From: Bathymodiolus brooksi
Lineage: Eukaryota > Mollusca > Bivalvia > Mytilida > Modiolidae
NCBI GenBank assembly: GCA_963680875.1
Contig: OY804586.1
Coordinates: forward strand, 55,710,203-55,774,202
DNA length: 64,000 nucleotides
Direction: 5' to 3'
Shown: piece after piece, positions 35,791-46,994 of the stretch
Layout: each line of letters begins with the position of its first letter
Position numbering within the stretch: the first letter of the stretch is position 1
Notes under the pieces: generated by a model
What the model was told of the DNA's origin: nothing
What the model saw: only the letters and a program-made list of their open reading frames with translations
Database searches by the model: none
Program-made: the position numbers and the translations under genes

Positions 35791-38212
35791 AATCGCTCCC
35801 AATTAATTGCTTTGCTGTGCAGAGCTCAACAACCAATCAAAATGTTTCATTTTTAAATTTGAATTGTGTTGCTGTGCACAGCTCAACAACCAATCAAAAT
35901 GTTTTGTTTTTTAAATTTGTTATGACTGGAAATTGAGGTCATCCAATCATAATTTAATATTCAAATTTCCCGGGTTAACATTGACCAATCAGATAACAGA
36001 TTTTTTTCAAACTCAGCGTCATCCCCGCATCCGTTCTTGCATTCCAAAAAATTGCTTACAGCAGTCAGCATCGATTTAGCTTTTGCAAAAAAGGGTATCT
36101 CCTTTTTCCACCCTCCACACCCTAAGCCTTTATGTTCATATTGCTAAGATATTTCAATTGATAGTGTCTATCATACACTTGGTTTATTTTGTTATTACAT
36201 GTATACTTCATATCATTTTGTTTTAGTTTAGTTTTGATCCACAGATAACATTTACCATGTTTATGTTCTGTGGAGTGGAGAACCACAGTTTATCTTTTAT
36301 TCATTGATTGAAAATCTAGTTATTCATGCTTATTCTTGCTTTATTTCAAATTTAAATTATGCTTTGAAATAAACTGTGGTTAGTTTGCCCAAACCTGACT
36401 TTGTATTTTTTTCATACTTATGTTTTTTTACTCTACACTGCTTTATATTCTGCACGGCCACTGTATCCAGGATTACCTGGTCTATCCAACCTTGGTGTGT
36501 ATATGGTGTAAAACACATCAAGTGTTGACAGGGAGGCAGAGAAGAAGCTGTGTTGTATGGCCTATGGTGGGTAATTGGGAGTGGGAGGGTTTCCTACATA
36601 AATTCAGATTAATGGGAGTATTTTTAGTAAATACATTATTAATCAGAATATGTGTTTTCTTTAGTTTCGTATTTGCCAAAAATTCCTTAAAGTCGCTTCC
36701 AATTAATTGTTTTGCTGTGCTGAGCTCAACAACCAATCAAAATGTTTCATTTTTAAATTTGAATTGTGTTGCTGTGCAGAGCTCAACAACCAATCAAAAT
36801 GTTTTGTTTTTTAAATTTGCTATGACTGGAAATTGAGGTCATCCAATCATAATTTAATATTCAAATTTCCCGGGTTAACATTGACCAATCAGATAACAGA
36901 TTTTTTTCAAACTCAGCATCATCCCCGCATCCGTTCTTGCATTCTAAAAAATTGCTTACAGCAGTCAGCATCGATTTAGCTTTTGCAAAAAGTGTATCTC
37001 CTTTTCCCACCCTCCACACCCTAAGCCTTTATGTTCATATTGCTAAGATATTTCAATTGATAGTATCTATCATACACTTGGTTTATTTTGTTATTACATG
37101 TATACTTCATATCATTTTGTTTAGTTTTGATCCACAGATAATATTTAACATGTTTATGTTCTGTGGAGTGGAGAACCACAGTTTATCTTTTATTCATTGA
37201 TTGAAAATCTAGTTATTCATGCTTATTCTTGCTTTATTTCAAATTTAAATTATGCTTTGAAATAAACTGTGGTTAGTTTGCCCAAACCTGACTTTGTATT
37301 TTTTTCATACTTATGTTGTTTTACTCTACACTGCTTTATATTCTACTCGGCCACTGTATTAGGGATTACCTGGTGTATCCAACCTTGGTGTGTATATGGT
37401 GTAAAACACATCAAGTGTTGACACGGAGGCAGAGAAGAAGCTGTGTTGTACTGTTTGTGGTGGGTAATTGGGAGTGGGAGGGGTTCCTACATAAATTCAG
37501 ATTAATGGGAGTATTTTTAGTAAATACATTATTAATCAGAATATGTGCTTTCTTTAGTTTCGCATTTGCCAAAATTCCTTAAAGTCGCTTCCAATTAATT
37601 GTTTTGCTGTGCAGAGCTCAACAACCAATCAAAATGTTTCATTTTTAAATTTGAATTGTGTTGCTGTGCAGAGTTCAACAACCAATCAAAATGTTTCGTT
37701 TTTTAAATTTGCTATGACTGGAAATTGAGGTCATCCAATCATAATTTAATATTCAAATTTCCCGGATTAACATTGACCAATCAGATAACAGATTTTTTTC
37801 AAACTCAGCGTCATCCCCGCATCCGTTCTTGCATTCCAAAAAATTGCTTACAGCAGTCATCATCGATTTAGCTTTTGCAAAAAAGGGTATCTCCTTTTTC
37901 CCACCCTCCACACCCTAAGCTTTTATGTTCATATTGCTAAGATTTTTCAATTGATAGTGTCTATCATACACTTGGTTTATTTTGTTATTACATGTATACT
38001 TCATATCATTTTGTTTTAGTTTAGTTTTGATCCACAGATAACATTTACCATGTTTATGTTCTGTGGAGTGGAGAACCACAGTTTATCTTTTATTCATTGA
38101 TTGAAAATCTAGTTATTCATGCTTATTCTTGCTTTATTTCAAATTTAAATTATGCTTTGAAATAAACTGTGGTTAGTTTGCCCAAACCTGACTTTGTATT
38201 TTTTTCATACTT
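35521..38212 (+). repeat. Trimeric higher-order unit, copy 2
   Basis: Units A', B' and C' reproduce nearly all the private variants of copy 1, differing by a few substitutions such as CCAGGATTACC (36,467) and ACTGTTTGTGG (37,450) and a one-base insertion near 36,679. This dates the trimer duplication as younger than the divergence among A, B and C. Confidence 0.92.
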
Positions 38213-38413
38213 ATGTTCTTTTACTCTACACTGCTTTATATTCTACTCGGCCACTGTATCCGGGATTACCTGGTGTATCCAACTTTGGTGTGTATATGGT
38301 GTAAAACACATCAAGTGTTGACAGGGAGGCAGACAAGAAGCTGTGTTGTATGGCCTGTGGTGGGTAATTGGGAGTGGGAGGGGTTCCTACATAAATTCAC
38401 AGATTAATGGACG

Positions 38414-38565
38414 AGCAATATGATCATATTTGTAGTATATTTCATCATTTCAAATAAATTCTTTTACTATCTAGACATAAACCCTAATATGGATAAATAC
38501 CTGTTCGTTTCTGTCTTTTCTTTTTAATTCCTGAAAATGTAAGTTATTAAGATTACAAAATGTTT
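38414..38565. repeat. Right flanking direct repeat (about 152 bp)
   Basis: Matches 27,681-27,823 in the same orientation. It begins directly after the partial last 0.9-kb unit at ATGGACGAGCAATATGATC. The word GGACGAGCAATAT occurs once more at 38,578, immediately beyond the repeat. Confidence 0.85.
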
Positions 38566-38940
38566 ACCTCTATTACGGACGAGCAATATTTATATTCTAA
38601 AGCACTCTATAAATATAATAAAAATTAGATGCTTTTGGGGCTGTATTTTTATTGGCAATACCATAACATTCCAAAAGGGATCATATTAGGGGTAATATTT
38701 CCAAACAACCAATCAGTGACTTTCCTCCCAAATGTTGAGGTCTTAAAATCCAATGAAAAAACGTAGTCGATGCTTTGTCGATTTGTCTGTTGACATGTTT
38801 GTTTCCAAACTAAAATTAAGTAATCTATATCATATTATAAAATAGTAGGTTATATTATTCGCTTCGCTTACTGCAAAATCGAGCACACGCTGATAGCTTT
38901 GTCTGATTGGGCAATATATATTGCTATATTGCATATAATT
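38566..38940. other. Unassigned AT-rich sequence
   Basis: No gene or repeat partner was recognised in this stretch beyond the GGACGAGCAATAT word noted at 38,578. Confidence 0.4.
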
Positions 38941-38949
38941 GGAATTGGA

Positions 38950-39012
38950 ATTTTGGTGTGTAACGCCACTTTCAGCAATATTTCAGCTATATCATGGTGA
39001 CCTACAATTGGA
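38950..39012 (-). repeat. Reverse-oriented SINE tail fragment
   Basis: GTGTAACGCCACTTTCAGCA followed by ATATTTCAGCTATATCATGG is the reverse complement of the tail of the SINE at 39,285-39,540 (AGTGGCGTTAAACACC). Only the 3' part is present. Confidence 0.75.
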
Positions 39013-39284
39013 CGGTAGAAGATGAATGAAAGGTTACATGACATGACCTGATACCAGATTTTGTTAGGTGACCAAAAACGAAAGATTTTTTTTTAAATTA
39101 TAATTCCACAGGTCTTTATTGGTCACTTATTGTATATCAAAACAAATCTGTATTATTTTAAATTCCATTGAAACAAACATCATAACAAACACCACAGTTC
39201 ATTTCTTGAAAAGGAAAAAAAATCTAAAACTAAACTCTTTAGCAAAACATCTTAAGTAAAGATGAAATTAATAAATGGAAGAGG

Positions 39285-39540
39285 GACCGTCGTGGTCGTG
39301 ATTGTATGGTAGTTGGATTTACAACTACCTATGCAATCGGTGCCTATCACCATTGATGTTGTGGGTTCGAATCCCACTCAGGAAGAGGTGTACAACATTA
39401 AGTGATAAAGTTTGTCAGTGACTTGTGGCAGGTCGGTGGTTTTCTCCGGTTTTCTCCACCAATAAAACTGACCGCCACGATATAACTGAAATATTGTTGA
39501 AAGTGGCGTTAAACACCATAAAACCAAACAACAAAACCAA
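39285..39540 (+). mobile_element. tRNA-derived SINE, near full length
   Basis: The head GTCGTGGTCGTGATTGTATG resembles a Pol III A box and GGGTTCGAATCCCACT (39,361-39,376) is a good B box, so the 5' part is tRNA-like. The body has GTGGTTTTCTCCGGTTTTCT and CCACCAATAAAACTGACC, and the tail is AGTGGCGTTAAACACC with an A-rich end (ACCAAACAACAAAACC). From memory this matches a SINE group widespread in molluscs. Transcription would be by Pol III and movement by a partner LINE. Confidence 0.85.
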
Positions 39541-39850
39541 ATAAATGGAAGGGAAAAAAACAAAGCAAATATCATGGTAAAACCATAGAGATAGGAAGCT
39601 TAACTGTCATATAATAAGAACAATTAATTTATTACAATATCAAAATCATTCAGAAAAGTGTTTTTTCAATCAGCTGAGCAGATGAGATTTTTTTCTCTGG
39701 AATATTGCCACATAGAAACAGTTACAAAATGTAGGTCATATAATAGCTATATCTATATCTTTAGAACCCCTGTAAACCCCTGGATTTTTCATTAATTGAT
39801 GCAACTTGATAAATAAGTAAGGAACACAGACTCTGATTTACTCTACTTAC

Positions 39851-39918
39851 GTGATCTGTATACACAATAAGCCATTCCTATGATAAATCCTACCATTATG
39901 ACTACAATAGGCACAACA
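39851..39918 (-). CDS. Ig-domain membrane protein, exon 4 (transmembrane segment)
   Basis: The exon is 68 bp on the minus strand between acceptor ATATTTCAG (ending at 39,919) and a strong donor GTAAGTAG (from 39,850). In the frame given by the preceding exon (phase 2) it reads VVPIVVIMVGFIIG followed by MAYCVYRS: a hydrophobic run of about 20 residues that ends in a basic stop-transfer residue. One base is left over, so it ends in phase 1, matching the start of the tail exon at 20,594. This is the membrane anchor of the predicted single-pass receptor. Neighbouring sequence is SINE and retroelement relics, with no competing gene. The two other frames are non-hydrophobic or stopped. Confidence 0.78.
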
Positions 39919-40079
39919 CTGAAATATATGGTATTTAAACAAAAAATTAACATCTGTTTAGATAAGTATTACATGTACTGATTAAAAAGAGTTTGAAGAT
40001 ACCAAAAGGGGTAATCAGACACCATAATCGAAGAAGGACAGACAATATAATGACAAAAAGTAAAAAGACAGACAAAACA

Positions 40080-40870
40080 ATTGTAGACGAAATACTACAC
40101 AGAAAACTAAAGATTGGGCAACCCAAAGCCCACTAAAAATTCCAGATAGGAAAAAGAATGTCCTGCTCCCCTAGTGGCACCTGTTGTGTTACTGTTAAAC
40201 GACAGGACTATAATCTTATATGGAAATCGTGTTGAATATGAATCCCCTACAAAATGGGAGTCAAGACGAATCAAACATCGTATTTACGCGGAAATTGTAG
40301 TGGACACCACAACACGAAACTAAAAACATGAAAACATGTCATTGAACAATATGAACAAGAAAAACCTTACTTAAAAACTGGAACTAACTCAGGTGCTCTG
40401 AATAAGTCAGCAATATCTGTGTCGCTTGTGGCACCCATTGTTGTGCTACCCATGTTTAAAATCCGGCGATAATGTCATGAACGAGGAAAGGACAGGATTG
40501 TGACTACGAAACATAACTGTGATCATCTGTGACACGGACATTTGGTAACGGTTAAGCACAGTATGATAGCCACCGTCTAATCCTTCGAAGTGAAGACTTC
40601 AATTTTAACCCTTGGTTCAGTAGTTTCCTGGTTAGCAGCAATCCTCTATTACAGAAATTTAATATGAACACAAACTGAGAGATATATACTACACATACTG
40701 GTGCTGCTGGAATAATACTACATATAAATAGAATGTTCACAATGGGAAAATTGAAATCAATTATTTTGTCATAAATTATCATTTTTATCCGGTCCTCATT
40801 TGCAATGTCTATGTGTAAGTCAATGTATCAAGTAGACATGGCTTTTTATTAGAATCTGAGAGTTTTTTTT
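40080..40870 (-). pseudogene. Retroelement relic: RT C-terminal region and 3' untranslated part, two partial copies
   Basis: On the minus strand 40,552-40,782 reads DFNFPIVNILF, IPAAPVCVVYISQ and CNRGLLLTRKLLNQG, the same C-terminal retroelement region as at 22,790-23,060. The 3' part (to about 40,380) contains the reverse of CTCAGGTGCTC and TGTGGCACCCATTGTTGTG. A second, separate copy of that 3' part lies at 40,080-40,220 (GAAAACTAAAGATTGGGCAA, CCTAGTGGCACCTGTTGTG). Both lack the polymerase core and are inactive. Confidence 0.65.
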
Positions 40871-41326
40871 TAAATCAAATAAGACATGCCCTTTCCTAAA
40901 ACAAGATATTCTATTCTATGAAACATAGTCAAATTAATTCTTTTAATCTGTCTTTTAGTGTAGAGTTGGGAAATGTTATGAGTTGAATCCCCATCCATAG
41001 TAAGGAGTACTGGATACAAAGTTATGTATACCCCTTAACTTAATGATCACCCCTTTGGTATCGTCAAACATTTCCTGTCAATTAATTTAAGAATGTCGGT
41101 GGTTTTCTCCTGCTACTCTATTTTCTCCCATCCATAAAATGGCCTGCCACCACCAGACTAATCGGAGCGTGATCAGACGTGGACTATGGAATAACAAATG
41201 ATTTTTTTATTATATTCAAGCAAAATCACATTAAATAATCAAAATAAGGCCAAATAATGAATGTATTATGTCTTTAGTTTAAAAGTAAAAACAAAGGGTT
41301 AAGCAGTAAGTCGAAGAAGGACTATT

Positions 41327-41500
41327 CAATGGGCAAAAGAAAAGGGACAATAGGACAAACAATGATTTACAAAAACAAACTACAGAGAAAACTCAAGACT
41401 GAGAAACAAGAACTAAAAATCGGGGGTGAACTCAGGTGCATCGGAAGGGCTAAGCAGTTCCTGCTCTACTAGTGACACCCAACACTAGTAATGTAAGCCA
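41327..41500 (-). repeat. Further 3' fragment of the same retroelement family
   Basis: GAAAACTCAAGACTGAGAAA and GGGGGTGAACTCAGGTGCAT followed by CTGCTCTACTAGTGACACCC match the 3' block seen at 22,620-22,700 and 40,080-40,200. No coding part remains. Confidence 0.65.
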
Positions 41501-41929
41501 GTTTAAAATAAATAGTATGCCAACTAAACCAAGAGCTATCATTCTTAACATGTGTATCTGTTAGATGGCCAAAGAGAGGTTATGTTTTCAAATCAAATTG
41601 CATTTTTGCTTGGAAAGTTTGATTCAAATACGAGAATTGACACCAGAAGCATTTAAGAAATTTAAATGTGAATTGATTTTCGTGTAAAATGGACTAATAT
41701 ACTAGACAGATATTATGATACATTTGCAGTATCTTTCTTTTCTGATCAGTTTCTAACTAAGTAGAGAACAGTCCAATTGGTGCCAAATTGGTTTTAAGAT
41801 CTTACAGAGAATATTAATGTATCATTAACTATGTCCAGATATGACAGTCATCTTGTAAATAGTCATCTACATGTAATAACCATACATACATGTATGTAAT
41901 TAAGATTCATCTTTCTTGTATTTAATAAG

Positions 41930-44066
41930 AAGACATTTTTACCATGTTCACCTACATTGTATGTTCTGCGGTGGAAGCCATCTTAGATTTCTAATCCGCA
42001 CCTCCAATAAAAAGCTAAAAAGAATATTCAAGACCACCCAAATATCATCTAAGTGTCGTTTGGGTTTACTCAGCTTTGTAGTTTCAAATTAGACATATGT
42101 TTCCCAATAGAGTCCAATGCAGTGTTTGTTACATGACCATCCATGCCATGTTTGCTTTAAATTGGCTGACTGGTTTCAGAAGAGAAGACTTTTAAACAAT
42201 TTTCCCATAGGGTCCTATGTTAAAACTATGTCTGCTGACGGCGGCCATTTTGAACCGAGATCGGGATCACTGAACACAATTTTGGAAGTTGACCACCTAA
42301 GGACCATCGATGACATGTTTGCTATATTGGCTTACTAGTTTCAGAGGAGAAGATTTTAAAACATTTTCCCCATAGTGTCCTATGTTAAAACTACAGTATG
42401 TCTGCTGAAGGTGGCCATTTTGGATGGAGGTCAGGGTTACTGGACACAATTTTGAAAATTGACCACTTAAGGACCATCCATGCCATGTTTGCTTTAAATT
42501 GGCTTACTGGTTTCAGAGAAGAAGATTTTTAAATATATTTCCCATAGGGTCCTATGTTAAAACTATGTTCGCTGATGGTTGCCATCTTGGATGGAGGTCG
42601 GGGTCACAGGACATAATTTTGAAAGTTGACCACCTAAGGACCATTCATCCCATGTTTGCTTTAAACTGACTTACTGGTTTCAGAGGAGAAGACTTTTAAA
42701 AAAAATTTCCATAGGGTCCTATGTTAAAATTAAGTCGAGTCATGGTGGCCATCTTGAATTTTCGATCAGCAAACGATTCACAAGTTTAGTACAGGACCAC
42801 CCAATGATCATTCCGGCAAAGCCACAATTCAATTGGCTTAGTGGTTTCTAACAAGAAGATTTTTAAAATTTCGACCAATCAGAACACATTATAGGCCCTG
42901 GCAGCCATGTTGGATTTCCGATCAGCACCAAAAACACAAATCTTGTATATGACCATCCAATGAACATTTCTGCCAAGTTTGGTTGAAATCTGTTTTGTGG
43001 TTTCAGAAAAAAAGATGAAAATGTGAAATTCCCATAGGGTCCAATGTTAAACTAAGTCGAGTCATGGTGGCCATCTTGAATTTCCGATTGGCAAACGATT
43101 CACAAGTTTAGTACAGGACCACCCAATGATCATTCCTGCAAAGTCATAATTCAATTGGCTTTAAATGGTTTCTAACAAGAAGATTATTTAAATTTCGACC
43201 AATCAGAACACATTATGGGCCCTGGCAGCCATGTTGGATTTCCGATCACCGCCAAAAACAACAATCTTGTATATGACCATCCAATGAACATTTCTGCCAA
43301 GTTTGATTCAAATCTGTTTTGTGGTTTCAGAAAAAAAGATGAAAATGTGAAATTCCCATAGGGTCCAATGTTAAACTAAGTCGAGTCATGGCAGCCATCT
43401 TGAATTTCCGATCGGTAAACGATTCACAAGTTTAGTACAGGACCACCCAATGATCATTCCTGCAAAGTCACAATTCAATTGGCTTAGTGGTTTCTAACAA
43501 GAAGATTTTTAAAATTTCGACCAATCAGAACACATTATGGGCCCTGGCAGCCATGTTGGATTTCCGATCACCGCCAAAAACAAAAATCTTGTATATGACC
43601 ATCCAATAAACATTTCTGCCAAGTTTGGTTGAAATCAGTTTTGTGGTTTCAGAAAAAAAGATGAAAATGTGAAATTCCCATAGGGTCCAATGTTAATCTA
43701 AGTCGAGTCATGGTGGCCATCTTGAATTTCCGATCGGCAAACGATTCACACTTTTAGTACAGGACCACCCAATGATCATTCCTGCAAAGTCACAATTCAA
43801 TTGACTTAGTGGTTTCTGACAAGAAGATTTTTTATAAATTTCAGCCAATGAGAACACATTATGGACCCTGGCAGCCATGTTGGATTTCAAATCAGCACCA
43901 AAAACAAAAATCTGGTAAAGGACCATCCAGTGAACATTTCTGGCAAATTTGGCTGATTTCTGTTCAGTGGTTTCAGAGAAGAAGATTTAAATGTGAAAAG
44001 CTAACGGACAGACGGACGGACGCTTACCCATGACAAAAGCTCACATGGCCTATGGCCAGGTGAGCT
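41930..44066 (+). repeat. Dispersed repeat with two kinds of internal unit and terminal hairpin
   Basis: The first part (about 42,110-42,720) has units of about 165-180 bp, each with CCATAGGGTCCTATGTTAAA (or a near form) and a GGCCATTTTG or GCCATCTTGGATGG word. The second part (42,730-43,990) has four units of about 322 bp marked by GTCGAGTCATGG (42,733, 43,057, 43,381, 43,703) and CAGCCATGTTGGATTTC. The element ends with GGACAGACGGACGGACG and the imperfect hairpin AGCTCACATGGCC/GGCCAGGTGAGCT (44,039-44,066). ORFs found inside follow the units and are not genes. Confidence 0.85.
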
Positions 44067-44349
44067 AATAAAAAAGAAACATCATAGTTTTGTCTACACT
44101 TTAAAAATATGTCTCGTCTCTTTATTTTATCTGATGAAAGCCCCTATAATTGATACTACCAATTTTTAACAATGCCATAGCTGTAGATATTCCTAATACA
44201 TATCCATAAAAATGTTGCTTCATAAGAGTGTGTGTTCACGAAAGTCAATGTTTCATACAGATCATGTTTTATGTATAGAAAAACCCTACAAATGCAGCCC
44301 CCCAATGGAAATTTCTTCCTCATCATGAATGAAGAAAAGAAAAATAACT

Positions 44350-45131
44350 AGAACTGTGAGTAACCTCACTGACTGATACCCCCGCTTGCAATACTATGAT
44401 GTTCAAACTTTGGAATACAGGTATATTAGCAAGTTAATTATCTCCCCTTCTAAATTTTAGACAGCAACGGTATTCGTTCATGCACATCTGCAGGTTGTGT
44501 ACTACAACTGTGTAAAGTTTCATAAAAATTCAATAAGCAGTTTAGTAGGAGTTGCGCTTACAAGGTACATGCCCCCCCCTTTTCGTGAGAGTATAAGTTG
44601 AATTATCTCCCCTTTAAATTTTGGACAGCAACCATATTCCTTCATGCACATCTGCAGGTAGTGTACTACAACTGTGTAAAGTTTAACAAAATTGCAATAA
44701 GCCGTTTAGGAGGAGTTGCACTTACAAGGTACACGACCCCCCTTTTCGTGAAAGTATAAGTTGAATTATCTCCCATTCTACATTTTAGACAGCAACGGTA
44801 TTCCTTCATGCACATCTGCAGGTTGTGTACTATAACTGTGTAAAGTTTCATAAAAATTCAATAAGCAGATTAGTAGGAGTTGTGCTTACAAGGTACATGC
44901 CCCCCCCCCCCTTTTCGTGAAAGTATAAGTTGAATTATCTCCCCTTTTAAATTTTGGACAGCAACCATATTCCTTCATGCACATCTGCAGGTAGTGTACT
45001 ACAAATGTGTAAAGTTTCATAAAAATCCAATAAGTCGATTAGGAGGAGTTGCGTTTACAAGGTACATGGACGGACAGACAGGGTGATTCCTATATACCCC
45101 CCAAACTTTGTTAGCGGGTGGAGGGTATAAT
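44350..45131 (+). mobile_element. Complete GGAC-family repeat element, four internal units
   Basis: The 5' part GAACTGTGAGTAACCTCACT followed by ACTGATACCCCCGCTTGCAA leads to four units of about 150-180 bp, each with TGCACATCTGCAGGT, AAAGTTTCATAAAAAT or a near form, and GGAGTTGCGCTTACAAGG or a near form. The 3' part is GGACGGACAGACAGGGTGAT, then TATATACCCCCCAAAC, closing with GGGTATAATAATA. The near-terminal words ATACCCCCGC and GCGGGTGGAGGGTAT are inverted relative to each other. There is no coding capacity. This is the best template for the truncated relatives at 13,790-14,288 and 16,533-16,581. Confidence 0.82.
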
Positions 45132-46411
45132 AATATATTTTCAGACAGACGACTGGCAAATTGAAGGTGTGTTGAAGACAGGCTTGAGCTCAAAACACCG
45201 TTAAAAACAAAAGTTATACCTTGAGCTTTCTCTGTGTGCTTAATACTCGACAAATATTATTCATAAAAAATAAAAATGAAAATATCAGCATGAAAGCGTT
45301 AAAATTAGACTTTATAAATGCGAAGTCATATATTATATGACTAGGTGAAACGTTGACACACTTGGGCACAGTAGTTCTAAAATGGATTATACATGATAAT
45401 TGTGTTTGTATGTTTTACCTCTTACCAGAAAAACTATCGTTATATCATTATGATTAAAATAAGAGAGAAAAAAGTAAGCTGCATGTTCCCCATGTTTTGT
45501 TTACAGAATTAACTTCTGGTATACTATTCCGAGTCGACCTTGGATCGGAGGCTTTTGATTGGTCGACATTACATATATAACTTTATGCAAATTAGCCATG
45601 TGAACGTGTTTATTGCATACCAAGACCTTATAACTTATAATTTCAAAAACTTATAAGGCATTAATTTAATGAAAGAAAAAAAACCACACACCATATAAAG
45701 AAAAGTGTCACAACTTCTGAATAAAATAAACAAAGAAGAAAAAAAAATACAATAAAAAATTAAAAACTACAGTTTCAAAAATAGAGAGAAAGCATCAAGC
45801 TTTAATACAAACAATACGTCAAATATATATATGTATGTAAATACAAAAAAAATAATAATCTGGAAATTTCCCTTTTTCTATTACCGTCAATGTTCACTAT
45901 TTCACATGTCCGTAGAAAAAAAATTAACACTGAAGACTCTAACAAATGAGACAATGGGATGAACTTTATTAAGTTATTTTGTCCTCAGGTAAACAAACGG
46001 GTACTCTTTCATGTAGACAAGTTTTGTCTTTCTTGCGATTATACCAGGTTAGCAAAACTTTACATTTCATAATTCGCCCGGCTCGTTTATGAAATTATCA
46101 AAAAGATTTTCACTCTGTTTTACTCCTGAACAATTTAAATGTCAAAGTAAAATGTTCACTCGTAAATTCTTGGGATTTTTCAGATGCCATTCTTACTAAC
46201 ACTTTCAATGGATTATTGACATTGTTTATGCTAATTTCATTACTGACCTTTATTGTCTATATTTCATAAACGTTTGCTTCATTACCATGGCTATTCATTA
46301 AAATAAAAAAAGCGAAAAAGTTATCCCGAAACTCATACGAGTAAACAAAACTTTACATTTCTCTATTTTTTTCTCTCGTTCCTTCACTTTATGAAATATA
46401 AAATTACATAC
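45132..46411. other. Intronic AT-rich sequence, no feature recognised
   Basis: No ORF with recognisable content. If the Ig-gene model is right this is part of its third intron. Confidence 0.4.
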
Positions 46412-46451
46412 ATTGTTGCTGTATCAATCTCTTTATCTTTGTCAGGAACAT
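46412..46451 (-). CDS. Ig-domain membrane protein, exon 3 (stalk)
   Basis: This 40-bp minus-strand micro-exon lies between acceptor TGGTTTTCAG (ending at 46,452) and donor GTATGTAA (from 46,411). It enters in phase 1 and leaves in phase 2. These are exactly the phases needed to join the Ig exon (leaves in phase 1) to the transmembrane exon (enters in phase 2). The encoded piece is VPDKDKEIDTAT, charged and flexible, which suits a juxtamembrane stalk. By itself so small an exon is weak evidence; its case rests on the phase fit, both splice sites, strand and order. Confidence 0.65.
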
Positions 46452-46634
46452 CTGAAAACCAAACATTTGATAATAATAGATAGAATGACTTAATAAACGT
46501 AAGAGAAACAGAATGGACAATCCACAGAAACTGGCAACATATATTGGGTACACAAGACACAAGAGGAAGACAAACAAAACACAACACAATTACTAACACT
46601 ACAGTATGTGGTCAAACGTATTGCCACATGTAAA

Positions 46635-46745
46635 AAAATACCTATAGAAATAGAAATAGAAATAAGTTTATTAACCAAATCAGGGCCCCAGTATCGAAGG
46701 GCATATACAAATAACAATTATGATTGATACACAACAACAATACAT
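46635..46745 (-). repeat. 3' end of a non-LTR retrotransposon
   Basis: On the minus strand TATGCCCTTCGATACTGGGG, CCCTGATTTGGTTAATAAAC and a TTATTTCTATTTCTATTTCT tail form a typical 5'-truncated LINE end with a short tandem-repeat tail. No coding region remains. Confidence 0.6.
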
Positions 46746-46883
46746 CAACCAAAACAATATTTTTTCAATAAATTATTGTGAAGTCATTTCTGGATAGATG
46801 TTAACAAATTTTACACCAAAACATTCAGAATTGTCTATATTTTGACTGTTTATTTGCTCATTATGTCTATATGAGTGGTTTTT

Positions 46884-46994
46884 ATTTGTACATAATTTAA
46901 ACATAACAAATAAAAATTGACTTTGATTATCCTATATATTTCAACTAAAAATAAATCCTAAAAATTAACAATCCTGTTTAAATTATGTACAAAT
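46884..46994. repeat. Small inverted-repeat element, perfect 19-bp arms
   Basis: ATTTGTACATAATTTAAAC (46,884-46,902) and its exact reverse complement (46,976-46,994) flank 73 bp of AT-rich sequence. It could fold into a hairpin of 111 nt or be a very short MITE. No target duplication is obvious. Confidence 0.8.

Larger units (their letters stand above)
31715..38408 (+). repeat. Tandem array of about 0.9-kb units (7 full, 1 partial)
   Basis: GGAGAACCACA(A/G)TTTATCTT begins units at about 31,725, 32,686, 33,589, 34,480, 35,379, 36,278, 37,171 and 38,071. Unit length is 892-900 bp except the first, which is about 956 bp because a GCTGTGCAGAGCTCAACAAC segment of about 53 bp is present three times there and twice elsewhere. 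Each unit contains a polyadenylation-like GAAATAAACTGTGGTTAG, an 89-codon open frame (77 in the first unit), and then four or more CCAATCA words. First and last units share ATTCACAGATTAATG, which the inner units lack. The promoter-like and polyadenylation-like content is reminiscent of a terminal repeat, but that is inference. Confidence 0.95.
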
